Assembly (NCBI GenBank): GCA_902538085.1
Contig: CACBDV010000001.1
Coordinates: forward strand, 1 to 43,765
DNA from: an uncultured Alphaproteobacteria bacterium
GTDB taxonomy: Bacteria > Pseudomonadota > Alphaproteobacteria > HIMB59
DNA: 43,765 nucleotides
Direction: 5' to 3'
Shown: one piece after another, positions 1 to 8,176 of the stretch
How positions within the stretch are numbered: position 1 is the first letter of the stretch
Layout: every line of letters begins with the position of its first letter
Position numbers and translations under genes: made by a program
The notes under the pieces: generated by a model
What the model saw: only the letters and a program-made list of their open reading frames with translations
Told to the model about the DNA's origin: nothing
Database searches by the model: none

Positions 1-959
1 TCAAATAGATGGTAAATCAAAGTATCTCCTGGTGAGAAAAGCATTTTAAAAGAGCCAAAAATATGATTTTTAATTAAATCAATTTTATTATCTAATATTA
101 AACTAATGCTATCATTATACATTAACTCTAATCTTTCTAAATAACTGCTAATATGAGAATATTTTGAGATTAGATAGCTAGAGCCTTCTCCAAATTCACC
201 ATTATAAAGTCTATCTGCGATATAGTAGATTATGTTATATTTGTCTACATAGCTTAAAGAAAAAGAGTTGAATAAGTAATAATTTCTTAAACACCATAAG
301 CCTGTAGTTGATAAAAATGCAATTATAGAAAATAATAAAAAATATTTCAAAGTTTTTGAATTTTTAAAATAAAATAAAAAAAATAAAAAGAAGATATATA
401 CTAAGTAATAGCTAACAGGCTTTATAATAGTTGAAAGACAGATTAAAAAATAAAATAATAAAATTTTCTTGATTGATAAAGAACTACCTTTAGTTAAAAA
501 AAACAAACTCAATCCTACTGTAAAGATAAAAAAGGTCTCAGGTAATAAAACTAGGGTGTGGTAAAATATATTTGGATGAAATAAAAAATATATTATTAAA
601 AAATAATATACTAGACTCCTATTCTTATTATAATTTTTAAATAAAATTAAACATAATAATCCCCATAGTAAAGATTGTAGGAGTGATATTAATTTTATAT
701 TTCCATCAAAAATATAAATTACAAATGGGTAGAAGGGTGTTCTAAAAAATAAATTGATATCCTCCTTATTTGTCAAGAGGCCTATTAAGGTTTTATTTTC
801 GAGTGTATTTGCGAATGAAATGTAAGTTGAGGTGTCATCTACAGTTAAATCAATATGAGGTAAAAAAAAGATTAGTGCTATCTTAGTAGATATAAATAAA
901 AATACAGAAAAATAAAGGAAAGCATTTTCAAAGATTAGTTGATATATTGTTTTCTGCAT
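1..959 (-). CDS. Membrane glycosyltransferase, GT-C/GT39-like (partial)
   Basis: An open frame runs without a stop from an ATG at 957-959 off the left edge, giving 319 codons with the C-terminus missing. The product is strongly hydrophobic with many predicted membrane spans. A first span (about residues 12-35) is followed by an extracytoplasmic loop with an acidic DDTSTY motif (residues 41-46), then FRTPFYP before the next span. This is the layout of ArnT/PMT-like GT-C enzymes, where an acidic residue in the first loop is catalytic and the donor is polyprenyl-linked. A late FSPGD segment also fits. The role, glycosylation of lipid or protein at the outer face of the inner membrane, is inferred. 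It is divergent from the FAD oxidoreductase with only 24 bp between starts, and the neighbouring FkbM methyltransferase suggests a surface-glycan setting. The fold class is fairly sure; the substrate is unknown. Confidence 0.72.
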   Translation of the reverse strand, partial: MQKTIYQLIFENAFLYFSVFLFISTKIALIFFLPHIDLTVDDTSTYISFANTLENKTLIGLLTNKEDINLFFRTPFYPFVIYIFDGNIKLISLLQSLLWGLLCLILFKNYNKNRSLVYYFLIIYFLFHPNIFYHTLVLLPETFFIFTVGLSLFFLTKGSSLSIKKILLFYFLICLSTIIKPVSYYLVYIFFLFFLFYFKNSKTLKYFLLFSIIAFLSTTGLWCLRNYYLFNSFSLSYVDKYNIIYYIADRLYNGEFGEGSSYLISKYSHISSYLERLELMYNDSISLILDNKIDLIKNHIFGSFKMLFSPGDTLIYHLF

Positions 960-983
960 AAATTTTTCAAAAAGAATCAATAA

Positions 984-2423
984 ATGATGGAAATTAATAA
1001 TAGCAGAAAAAATAAAAAAAAAATTTGTATTATTGGAGCTGGACCTGCAGGATTATCTGCAGCCTATATTTTAACTAAGAACAATTTTAAGGTTGATGTC
1101 TATGAGACTTCAAATCATGCAGGAGGAATGGCTAGAACCATAGAATTATGGGATCAAATGGTTGATATGGGTCCACATAGGTTCTTCAGCAGTGATCCCA
1201 GAGTAAACAATCTTTGGTTAGAAATTGTAAAAAAAGATTATGAAATGGTTAAAAGAACAACGAGAATTTTTTATAAAAATAAATTTTTTCATTATCCTAT
1301 AAGGCCTTTAAATGCCCTAATGAACTTAGGTTTTTTAGAAAGTGTTCATTGTGCTATAAGTTATTTTTTAGCAAAATTAAAAAGAAAAAATTATAAATCT
1401 AATACTTTTGAAGCATGGGTTATTGATAGATTTGGAAGAAGACTTTTTGAAATATTTTTTAAATCATACAGTGAAAAATTATGGGGCTTAAAATGTTCAG
1501 AGCTTGACTCTGACTTTGCTGCACAAAGAATAAAAAAACTATCATTATTTGAAGCGATCAAAACAGCAATATTAGGGAATAATTTTAAACACAAAACTTT
1601 AGTGGATGAATTTGCTTATCCTAAATATGGTACTGGAATGGTCTATGAAAGAATGGCAGCTTATGTATCTGAAAATGGAAATAAAATACTTTATAACAAG
1701 AAAGTATTATCAATTAAAAATAAAAATAAAAAGTTTTCAATTTCTGTTGATAATAATAATGAAATTATCTATGACACAGTTATTTCTACAATGCCTATTA
1801 CTAGTTTAATTAATCATTTAAATGCTCCAGAGAATGTTAAAAATTCAGCTAAAAATCTAAAATTTAGAAATACTATTTTAGTTTTTATAAAATTGGATAA
1901 CTGTGACCCTTTCCCAGATCAGTGGATATATATTCATTCACAAGAATTATTGACTGGCCGTATTACAAATTTTAAAAATTGGGTGCCAAATATTAATAAA
2001 GGAAAATCTGATACTATTCTATGTTTGGAATATTGGTGTAATAATGAAGATAAAATTTGGAATGAGTCAAATGAATATTTGATTTCACTTGCAAAAAAAG
2101 AATTGCTACACACTAAATTGATAAATTTACATCAATTTATTTCAGGCGAGGTTGTCAAAATACCAAAATGTTATCCAATATATAAAAGCAATTACAAAGA
2201 GCATTTAAAGCCTATACAAAATTATTTAAGCAAAATTTACAATCTTCTTGTAATTGGAAGATATGGTTCATTTAAATATAATAATCAAGATCATAGTATT
2301 TTAATGGGACTTCTAGCTGCTGATAACCTCATAAACAACAATAATCATAATTTATGGGAACTTAATTCAGATTATGAGTATCAAGAGTCATCGAGAATTA
2401 CCTCAACAGGTTTGCAAAAATAG
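984..2423 (+). CDS. FAD-dependent oxidoreductase (amine oxidase / UDP-galactopyranose mutase-like)
   Basis: A 479-aa protein opening with a Rossmann FAD-binding motif, IGAGPAGLSAAYIL, at about residues 17-30, followed by an acidic residue ending the second strand (VYET) and the GGMA segment typical of protoporphyrinogen oxidase/phytoene desaturase/UGM-like flavoproteins. MGPHRFF (about 62-68) and a late GRYGSFKYNNQDHS region resemble UGM-type and glycan-associated NAD(P)/FAD proteins. No membrane span or signal peptide is seen, so it is probably cytoplasmic. Two ATGs lie in tandem at 984 and 987 and no Shine-Dalgarno decides between them. It is divergent from a GT-C glycosyltransferase and convergent with an FkbM methyltransferase, so a role in sugar-nucleotide or polyprenyl-sugar modification is plausible. 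The exact reaction is not known. Confidence 0.75.
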   Translation: MMEINNSRKNKKKICIIGAGPAGLSAAYILTKNNFKVDVYETSNHAGGMARTIELWDQMVDMGPHRFFSSDPRVNNLWLEIVKKDYEMVKRTTRIFYKNKFFHYPIRPLNALMNLGFLESVHCAISYFLAKLKRKNYKSNTFEAWVIDRFGRRLFEIFFKSYSEKLWGLKCSELDSDFAAQRIKKLSLFEAIKTAILGNNFKHKTLVDEFAYPKYGTGMVYERMAAYVSENGNKILYNKKVLSIKNKNKKFSISVDNNNEIIYDTVISTMPITSLINHLNAPENVKNSAKNLKFRNTILVFIKLDNCDPFPDQWIYIHSQELLTGRITNFKNWVPNINKGKSDTILCLEYWCNNEDKIWNESNEYLISLAKKELLHTKLINLHQFISGEVVKIPKCYPIYKSNYKEHLKPIQNYLSKIYNLLVIGRYGSFKYNNQDHSILMGLLAADNLINNNNHNLWELNSDYEYQESSRITSTGLQK

Positions 2424-2480
2424 ACGCTAAACATACCTAGATAAATTAAAGTTTTATATATTGACAGCTGGTAATATGAT

Positions 2481-3335
2481 TTAATTAAATTTAAAAAAAT
2501 CATTATTAAAAAAAATCTCATCTTGACCAACCCTATCAAAGAAAGAAAAATTTTTTTTCTTAAAAAATAAATCAAAATTTATTAAATCGGGTTTATTATT
2601 TTCAACTGAAATAACTTTTATTTTGAATTTATTAAAATCAATTGACTGTAAAATATCCATTTCTCCACCTTCTATATCGATAGACAAATAATCGATAATG
2701 ACATTATGAGGGACAATTTTTTCAAATGTAACAGTTTTGATTTCATATTTATCTACTTTACTTTTGGAGTCCTCATAAACTATTTTTTTTACTGAATAGT
2801 GTTCATCGTTAATGCCACTCATTTGGGTAAGACCTTCTTGGACTTCAATAAATTCAACAATATTTTCTTTAGAGCTAAGTGCTTCATTAAATAATTTACA
2901 CTTTCTATTTTTTTTTAGTTTACTAAATTGAATTTTTGATGCTTCAACAGCAATTCCATCCCATAACTGCATATTTTCAAAATAAAAACAATTACTTCCT
3001 GTTATTCCATCATATGCACCAATCTCAACAAAGAACCCCTTTTTTTTATCGTTAAAAAAATGATTTTTTAGAATTCTATCTTGCCCAGATTGTGAAAAAA
3101 ATTTTTCATTCCAAAAAAAATTTCTTTCACAATTCCAAATTTTTTGTCTTAAAATTCCTCTTAATACGTGCAAGTTTTCTTGATCATATTTTTTGGGAAT
3201 TTGATCTAAAATTAAATTATAAATCTTATGAGCATTAATTTTGCCCTCGAGGTTTTCTCTAAATAACTCATCAGCCATCTCAATTAAAACTGGTATTTTT
3301 TTTCCCTCAAGGAAAGATAAATCAATATTTTTCAT
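2481..3335 (-). CDS. FkbM family SAM-dependent methyltransferase
   Basis: A 284-aa protein. The FkbM/Methyltransf_21 domain starts near residue 82 with SQSGQD, followed by the SAM-binding glycine motif FFVEIGAYDG (about 101-110), an acidic residue ending the next strand (AVEAS, about 129-133) and the family's IDIEGGEMDIL segment near residue 220. Families of this type O-methylate sugars or lipid-linked glycans. The first 80 residues form a separate N-terminal extension of no recognised domain. It converges with the FAD oxidoreductase, and together with the GT-C gene this makes a small glycan-type block. No Shine-Dalgarno is visible before the ATG. The methyltransferase call is firm; the substrate is not known. 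Confidence 0.85.
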   Translation of the reverse strand: MKNIDLSFLEGKKIPVLIEMADELFRENLEGKINAHKIYNLILDQIPKKYDQENLHVLRGILRQKIWNCERNFFWNEKFFSQSGQDRILKNHFFNDKKKGFFVEIGAYDGITGSNCFYFENMQLWDGIAVEASKIQFSKLKKNRKCKLFNEALSSKENIVEFIEVQEGLTQMSGINDEHYSVKKIVYEDSKSKVDKYEIKTVTFEKIVPHNVIIDYLSIDIEGGEMDILQSIDFNKFKIKVISVENNKPDLINFDLFFKKKNFSFFDRVGQDEIFFNNDFFKFN

Positions 3336-3388
3336 AATTTATAAATTTGTAAAATAATTATAAAATACACATAATAAAATTTATTTAA

Positions 3389-3580
3389 TTATAAAGAAAT
3401 TTTATATGTTCTTGTATATTTTTGATCACTTAGTTCAATGATTTTGAACTTACTAGTTTTCTCTAACTTTTCACCTTTAGAAGTCACAAATGATTTCATT
3501 TTTATAACTTCACCTTGGGACATCTTTCTTTGATATTTAAGAGTATGATTTTTAGAACCAATTTTAAAAATAGTTTTCAT
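3389..3580 (-). CDS. Small basic hypothetical protein
   Basis: A 63-aa Lys/Thr-rich reading frame with no Cys, no signal peptide and no membrane span. I do not recognise it. Alternating hydrophobic and charged residues towards the C-terminus suggest a small beta-rich fold. There is no clear Shine-Dalgarno upstream of its ATG. It is the only candidate gene in the 376-bp stretch 3336-3711. The rest of that stretch is AT-rich and holds what must be the promoter for the 3712 gene, but I could not settle on convincing -35/-10 boxes. It could be a chance ORF. Confidence 0.4.
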   Translation of the reverse strand: MKTIFKIGSKNHTLKYQRKMSQGEVIKMKSFVTSKGEKLEKTSKFKIIELSDQKYTRTYKISL

Positions 3581-3711
3581 AATTGTAATTACGACTTTGA
3601 ATTATGCTGGATGAAACTAAATTATGATTTATTTGCATAACATGTTAATAAAAAATTAATATTTTTTTTGAATAATAAGCTAAAATAAATCTAATAAAGG
3701 AGAGTGTAATC

Positions 3712-4011
3712 ATGGAAAAAATGATGTTAGCAATTGGTAGATTAAAAGAGGGTGAAGGTAAATTTGAAAAATTTATGGCTTTTTTTCAATCTGAAGAGGG
3801 GATGGCAATGAGGAAAGCTGCAGCACATGTAGAAAAAACAGTTCCTGGAATTTTACCTGATAAAAGCGGTATCATGTTTAAAGTTCATGTTCATAATGAA
3901 GAGGAAATGATGGGTATCGTTAAAGGCACTAATCCTGTGATGAAGCCAATTTATGATGAATGTATACAAAGCATTGAATTGTTCGAATTAACACAAGTCT
4001 CATTAGACTAA
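3712..4011 (+). CDS. Hypothetical 99-aa protein, possibly a dimeric alpha/beta barrel
   Basis: Preceded by a good Shine-Dalgarno (AAGGAGAG, 3697-3704) eight bases before the ATG, so it is surely translated. The protein is Met-rich, with eleven Met including tandem MM pairs, and soluble, with no signal peptide. Its pattern (a strand, a helix with FEKFMAFFQSEEG, a strand IMFKVHVH, a helix, and a C-terminal IELFEL strand) resembles ferredoxin-like dimeric alpha/beta barrel proteins such as the ABM/YCII/EthD groups. That is a guess from periodicity. A second small gene, the NTF2-like protein, follows after 16 bp, so the two are probably co-transcribed. The function is unknown. Confidence 0.75.
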   Translation: MEKMMLAIGRLKEGEGKFEKFMAFFQSEEGMAMRKAAAHVEKTVPGILPDKSGIMFKVHVHNEEEMMGIVKGTNPVMKPIYDECIQSIELFELTQVSLD

Positions 4012-4027
4012 TAAAAAAGGATTAAAA

Positions 4028-4348
4028 ATGTCAATATTAAAAAAATATGATGAGGTCTTTATGAATAAAGATGAAGCTGGAATGAATGAGGTGCTTCATG
4101 ATGATTATAAATTCACAATGCATGCTTCTGGAAAAGTTTTAACTAAACAAGATGTTATACAGTGGGCAATGAGTGATGATATTAATAGGGACAAGGTTCG
4201 AATTATTTATGAAAATGATGAAATTGGGATTGAGCACTCATTTGTAACTTTTTCAGATGGTAACACACAGGCAGTTATGGCAGTATTCACTTTCAAAGAT
4301 GGTAAAATCTTTTCTTTAGAAACTGGTGCCACAAATATGCCAAAGTAA
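4028..4348 (+). CDS. NTF2-like / SnoaL-like small protein
   Basis: A 106-aa soluble protein with the layout of the SnoaL-like NTF2 superfamily. An N-terminal helix (KKYDEVFMNKDEAGMNEV) precedes LHDDYKFTMHASGK, where the 'DDY.F..' element is typical, and a curved beta-sheet ends with VMAVFTFKDGKI, the usual C-terminal hairpin. Such folds serve as isomerases, hydrolases or simple ligand binders, and the activity cannot be predicted here. An AAAGGA element (4016-4021) lies seven bases before the ATG. It follows the 3712 gene after 16 bp in a probable two-gene operon. Its stop codon abuts the stop codon of the MazG-like gene on the other strand with no gap. Confidence 0.75.
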   Translation: MSILKKYDEVFMNKDEAGMNEVLHDDYKFTMHASGKVLTKQDVIQWAMSDDINRDKVRIIYENDEIGIEHSFVTFSDGNTQAVMAVFTFKDGKIFSLETGATNMPK

Positions 4349-4720
4349 TTAATTTAAATATTTTGAAAGGTCTGGTTTAAAATAATTTGGGCCTTTCATT
4401 ACCTTTCCAGCCTCATTATATATGGGTTTTCCATCCTCACCTAATTTGCTCATATTAGAGCTTTGAACTTCCTCAAAACACTTATCTAAATCAATACCAA
4501 AAGCATGACCGGCTCCATAAGTGACATAAAGAATGTCGGTTAATGCATCTGCTACCTCAATTAAATTTTCATCCTTCATTGCTTCAGTTAATTCTTCTAA
4601 TTCCTCTTTGATAAGGTCAATTCTTAACTTATTAGTCATAGCGTCACTGAGTCCAGCTTTATCTTTTACTTCTTGACCATAAGTTTTCATAAATAACCTC
4701 ACTTTTTCAAAATTTGTCAT
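4349..4720 (-). CDS. MazG/PRA-PH-like nucleotide pyrophosphohydrolase
   Basis: A 123-aa protein of the all-alpha NTP pyrophosphatase superfamily. The Mg-binding signature is visible as IKEELEELTEA (the E-E-x-x-E helix), followed by EVADALTDILYVTYGAG, the classic E-x-x-D-x-x-x-D second helix. The family hydrolyses nucleoside triphosphates or phosphoribosyl-ATP to monophosphate and pyrophosphate. The tail resembles the phage/marine type carrying KLGEDGKP and GPNYFKPDL. I chose the start at 4720 because AGAGGAG lies just upstream of that ATG; a longer frame to 4795 would add 25 residues without a ribosome site and reach almost to the tRNA. It could be HisE-like, but the sequence fits the stand-alone house-cleaning type better. 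Confidence 0.85.
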   Translation of the reverse strand: MTNFEKVRLFMKTYGQEVKDKAGLSDAMTNKLRIDLIKEELEELTEAMKDENLIEVADALTDILYVTYGAGHAFGIDLDKCFEEVQSSNMSKLGEDGKPIYNEAGKVMKGPNYFKPDLSKYLN

Positions 4721-4796
4721 ATAAAACTCCTCTCTTATATAATAACCAATTTTTACTAGTAAAAAGAATTTATTTGTAATAGAAATTATTCGCAAT

Positions 4797-4872
<76 letters not shown>

Positions 4873-4880
4873 CTTAGAGA

Positions 4881-6008
4881 CTATTGAAGGTTTAATTCAT
4901 CAATAGAGCGATCATTTCTTGATCTACTTAATTCTAAAAGCCCACCCCTTGTATAGCCATAAACATTTGTAATACTTAGATCATCTCTGAATTCATTTTT
5001 TAACATACCTACAAGTTTTCTAAGTGTATTTTGATCACTTGCTACAGGGTCAATAACTACTTTTCCAGATATATTTTTTAATTTTATGAGCTTAGAAATC
5101 AATTGAATAGCTTCTCTATTTGTATCAAATCTTTTTGCTGAACCTGTGTTAACATCAATAGCTGTAAGAGCATCTGTTTTACCAATCATGATATTACCAC
5201 CACTAGGCAAATCGTAATTATTGCCAATAAGATAATCTATTTTTTCTCCTAAATTAAAAAATTCTTCAATTTGTTCATTGGACATCTCTTCACATAGATT
5301 TGCAAAAGTAGAGTCCAATTTTTCATCCCAATTTTTTACTCTATCATATCTATCATTGTCACTAAAAATGATTTGATCAGTATTTTTATCAGAATAATCA
5401 CAAACAAAGTTTTGATCAAAATAGGTATTTTGAAAAACAAGACCTTCATCGCTTAATTCTTTTGCATTTAACTCTATCTCTTTCCATCGATTATTTAGAT
5501 CACTCAACTCAGATTGAGCTATTTCAATGTTTTCAGGTATAAGATTATGTCTTGCTATCAATCCAACTTCGGACTCACTTAGAGCGTCCATAATTTTATC
5601 TTGTTGATTTGTATCTAAATTTTTTCTAGTTCTTCTACTCAGAATAATTTCGTCACCATAAGGTAATAAATTTATAAATTTTCCAGTTAGAATGACATTG
5701 TTTGTAAAAAGATGAACTTTATCTTTAGAGCCTATGCTTCTTACTTGTAGTAATAAAGATTGTCCTTCGTGTGCCTTATCGCCATTAGGAAAATTTATTC
5801 TTTTAAAAAAACCTCTTTGATCTCCGTTACCGTAAGAGACAAAAGCTCCGCTATCATTAGGTAAAATTTCTGTAATTTTTACTTTATAGATATCTCCAAT
5901 TTGAACATCTTCGTTGGGTTGAAAACGAATATTAACCAATTCTCCTTCATTTAGTTTAACTCCGCACTTAAAATTTTTATAGTTTGTAACAATAAGTTTT
6001 GTAGACAT
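4881..6008 (-). CDS. rng: Minimal ribonuclease E/G family endoribonuclease
   Basis: A 375-aa protein covering the S1-like domain (about residues 35-110; VKITEILPNDSGAFVSYG) and the catalytic core. Both metal-binding Asp are present by alignment to RNase E D303/D346: D285 in LTAIDVNTGS and D320 in KVVIDPVA. The GGNI substrate-pocket segment (about 270-273) and a terminal GLLELSRSR stretch complete the core. The protein ends there, with no CxxC zinc-link, no small domain and no degradosome-binding tail, so it is shorter than RNase G of enterobacteria (about 490 aa). Members process rRNA and tRNA and start mRNA decay in the cytoplasm. It lies 28 bp downstream of infA, as in many alphaproteobacteria. 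How it oligomerises without the zinc-link is open. Confidence 0.85.
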   Translation of the reverse strand: MSTKLIVTNYKNFKCGVKLNEGELVNIRFQPNEDVQIGDIYKVKITEILPNDSGAFVSYGNGDQRGFFKRINFPNGDKAHEGQSLLLQVRSIGSKDKVHLFTNNVILTGKFINLLPYGDEIILSRRTRKNLDTNQQDKIMDALSESEVGLIARHNLIPENIEIAQSELSDLNNRWKEIELNAKELSDEGLVFQNTYFDQNFVCDYSDKNTDQIIFSDNDRYDRVKNWDEKLDSTFANLCEEMSNEQIEEFFNLGEKIDYLIGNNYDLPSGGNIMIGKTDALTAIDVNTGSAKRFDTNREAIQLISKLIKLKNISGKVVIDPVASDQNTLRKLVGMLKNEFRDDLSITNVYGYTRGGLLELSRSRNDRSIDELNLQ

Positions 6009-6036
6009 GGCATTGCTCCTTTTAAAAAATTATTCA

Positions 6037-6258
6037 TTAGTTTTTCGACCTAAATGTTATTCTGCCCTTAGTTAAATCATATGGTGTCATTTCAACTGTT
6101 ACTCGGTCTCCTGCGAGTACTCTTATTCTATTTTTCCTCATTTTCCCAGATGTATGGGCTATGACTTCGTGGTCATTATCTAGCTTAACTTTAAACATAG
6201 CATTTGGAAGTAGCTCTGAAACTACACCTTGAAATTCTATTGCATCTTCCTTGGACAT
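6037..6258 (-). CDS. infA: Translation initiation factor IF-1
   Basis: A 73-aa OB-fold protein of standard family length. Recognisable segments are [21 protein letters not shown] near the start, [22 protein letters not shown] in the middle and the C-terminal [16 protein letters not shown]-1 binds the 30S A site with IF-2 and IF-3 to secure correct initiation. It is the fifth gene of a minus-strand run: the 35-aa protein, murA, hisG and hisD lie upstream and an RNase E/G gene downstream. Only 11 bp separate it from hisD. Start and length match the family, so the assignment is secure. Confidence 0.97.
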   Translation of the reverse strand: MSKEDAIEFQGVVSELLPNAMFKVKLDNDHEVIAHTSGKMRKNRIRVLAGDRVTVEMTPYDLTKGRITFRSKN

Positions 6259-6269
6259 ATTATGTTATC

Positions 6270-7541
6270 TTATGGTTTGATCTTTCTAATTTCAACTGAT
6301 AAAGCGTGTGCCTCCAGACCCTCTTGTCTTGCTAGGTTAATTGTGTGATTTGCTATTTTCTTAAGAGTTTTTTTTCTAGGGTCAATGAAAACTGTTTTTT
6401 TAGTGTAATCTTCAACACCCAAACCAGATGAAAATTTTGCAGTCTGATCTGTGGGTAACACGTGATTAGTTCCAATTGTATAATCTCCCAAAGCAACAGG
6501 AGATTTTTCACCTAAAAATACAGATCCAGCATTTTTAATATTTTTTAATATATTTTTATTAAATTTTTGATGAATATGAAGATGTTCTGGAGCAATAAAA
6601 TTTGAAATATCATATATCTCTTTTTGACTCTTAGCTAAAATTAAATTGCAATTATTTTTTATAGATTGATCAACATTCTTAAATTTTGTCTCTTCCATAA
6701 TTCTTTTAAGCTCATTTTTAACTTTAATTAAAATATTTTTGGATTTAGATAAAACATACGTTTTTGCATTTGGGTCATGTTCGCCTTGTGCAAGAACATC
6801 GTAGGCTATCCAAGTAGGATTAGAATTGTTATTTGCCATTACTAAGACCTCAGATGGGCCGGCTGGTAAATCTATCCCTATCACCCCAAATAATTGTTTT
6901 TTTGCTTCAGCTACGTATTGGTTTCCTGGGCCAAATACTTTGTCTGCCTTTTTTATAATTTTTGTGCCAAAAGCGAGGGCTGCAATTGCTTGAGCACCAC
7001 CAACGTTATAAACAACATTTACTTCACATAAATATGCAGCTGCAAGAGTTAGTTTTGATGTTTGACCATTTTGAGAAGGGACACAAATCATAATATTTGG
7101 AACCTTGGCTATTTTTGCAGGTATAGCTGTCATTAACACAGTTGAAGGATAAGAAGCTAACCCGCCAGGAATATATAAACCAACATTTTCAATTGGTTTC
7201 CATTCAATATAAAACTTCGAGTCAAGTTGATCTTTGAAAGAAAATGAAGCTTTTTTTTGTTTTGAGTGATAATAAAAAATTCTTTTGTAAGCTAATTTAA
7301 GAGACTTTTTACTTTCATTTGAGAGGGAATTATAAGCTTCCTTTAGAGTTTTCTTTGGAATGATTATACTTTTTAAATTTGCCTTTTTGTTCTCAAACTT
7401 TTTAACATACTTTAATAAAGCTTTATCCTTATTTTTTTTTATATCTTCTATAATTTTTTTTACAGTAAAACTTACATTAGAGTTTGTATTGATAGATGAG
7501 TTAAGATTATCATAGATCCATTTTTTATTTACAATTTTCAT
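6270..7541 (-). CDS. hisD: Histidinol dehydrogenase
   Basis: A 423-aa cytoplasmic enzyme of family length that oxidises L-histidinol to L-histidine with two NAD+, the last step of histidine synthesis. Diagnostic segments are visible: YIPGGLASYPSTVLM, FGPGNQYVAEAKKQLFG (NAD site), GPSEVLVMA, AQGEHDPNAK (zinc ligands Q and H), APEHLHIH (catalytic His pair) and GDYTIGTNHVLPT. The ATG overlaps the end of hisG by four bases, which indicates translational coupling. The next gene, infA, follows after 11 bp. The other his genes are not here apart from hisG and the HisN-type phosphatase at 27246, so the pathway is scattered, as is common in alphaproteobacteria. Confidence 0.97.
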   Translation of the reverse strand: MKIVNKKWIYDNLNSSINTNSNVSFTVKKIIEDIKKNKDKALLKYVKKFENKKANLKSIIIPKKTLKEAYNSLSNESKKSLKLAYKRIFYYHSKQKKASFSFKDQLDSKFYIEWKPIENVGLYIPGGLASYPSTVLMTAIPAKIAKVPNIMICVPSQNGQTSKLTLAAAYLCEVNVVYNVGGAQAIAALAFGTKIIKKADKVFGPGNQYVAEAKKQLFGVIGIDLPAGPSEVLVMANNNSNPTWIAYDVLAQGEHDPNAKTYVLSKSKNILIKVKNELKRIMEETKFKNVDQSIKNNCNLILAKSQKEIYDISNFIAPEHLHIHQKFNKNILKNIKNAGSVFLGEKSPVALGDYTIGTNHVLPTDQTAKFSSGLGVEDYTKKTVFIDPRKKTLKKIANHTINLARQEGLEAHALSVEIRKIKP

Positions 7542-8176
7542 TGTAAACCTTGTATTAAAAGTTTTTTAATAAATTTTTTTTTTAAATCGTATGCAAAATA
7601 GCTGCTAATTATTACAGTTGAAATGTCATTGTTTATAATTACATTTTCATAAAGCTGATTGTCTTTTAATGTCTTGCCTGATTGAACTAAATCTAAGATA
7701 AAATCAGCTATTCCATATTTCACTGCAAGTTCGATAGAACCATTTAATTTTATTGTTTCAGTTTGTATATTTAAATCTTTAAAATAATTCTCAGAGATAT
7801 TTTTAAATTTCGTTGCAACTTTAAAAATTTTCTTTTCTGAAAAATTAATTTTTTTTTTATTGGAAGCTATAGATATTCTGCACTTTCCTATATTAGTCTT
7901 TTTTATAAGAACAATATTCTGTTCACTATTTTCAAGGATCTCGTCATATCCAACAAATCCAATATCAGCTGCACCTAGCATAATATATGATCGAATGTCA
8001 GATGGTTTTAACTTAATTACTTTAATCTCGTTAAGATTTGTATCAAAAGTTAATTTTCTAACACTATCATTGAAGAAAGCTTCTTCTATTCTTAAACCCC
8101 TGTTGAATAGAAATTTTACAACTTTTTCTTCAAGCCTACCTTTAGGGCAGGCAATTATTAAATTTTGATTTTTCAT
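7538..8176 (-). CDS. hisG: ATP phosphoribosyltransferase, short form
   Basis: A 212-aa enzyme that joins ATP and PRPP, the first and committed step of histidine synthesis. It begins with LIIACPKGRLEEKV; the middle has IMLGAADIGFVGYDEI, and IADFILDLVQSGKTLKDN near residue 160-177 is the PRPP-binding region. There is no C-terminal ACT domain, so this is the HisG(S) form, which in known cases needs the HisRS-like regulatory subunit HisZ for activity and feedback control. No HisZ gene lies in this window. It overlaps both neighbours by four bases (murA upstream, hisD downstream), pointing to one transcript and coupled translation. Confidence 0.96.
   Translation of the reverse strand: MKNQNLIIACPKGRLEEKVVKFLFNRGLRIEEAFFNDSVRKLTFDTNLNEIKVIKLKPSDIRSYIMLGAADIGFVGYDEILENSEQNIVLIKKTNIGKCRISIASNKKKINFSEKKIFKVATKFKNISENYFKDLNIQTETIKLNGSIELAVKYGIADFILDLVQSGKTLKDNQLYENVIINNDISTVIISSYFAYDLKKKFIKKLLIQGLQ

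Noticed and set aside
1606..1809. Plus-strand frame inside the FAD oxidoreductase gene
   Set aside because: Out-of-frame shadow of a clear gene; low complexity, no ribosome site.
4721..4795. N-terminal extension of the MazG-like protein
   Set aside because: No ribosome site, hydrophobic unrelated residues, and it would put the good Shine-Dalgarno inside the gene and reach to within two bases of tRNA-Phe.
7860..8168. Plus-strand frame opposite hisG
   Set aside because: Antisense to a confident hisG with no homology-like motifs of its own.
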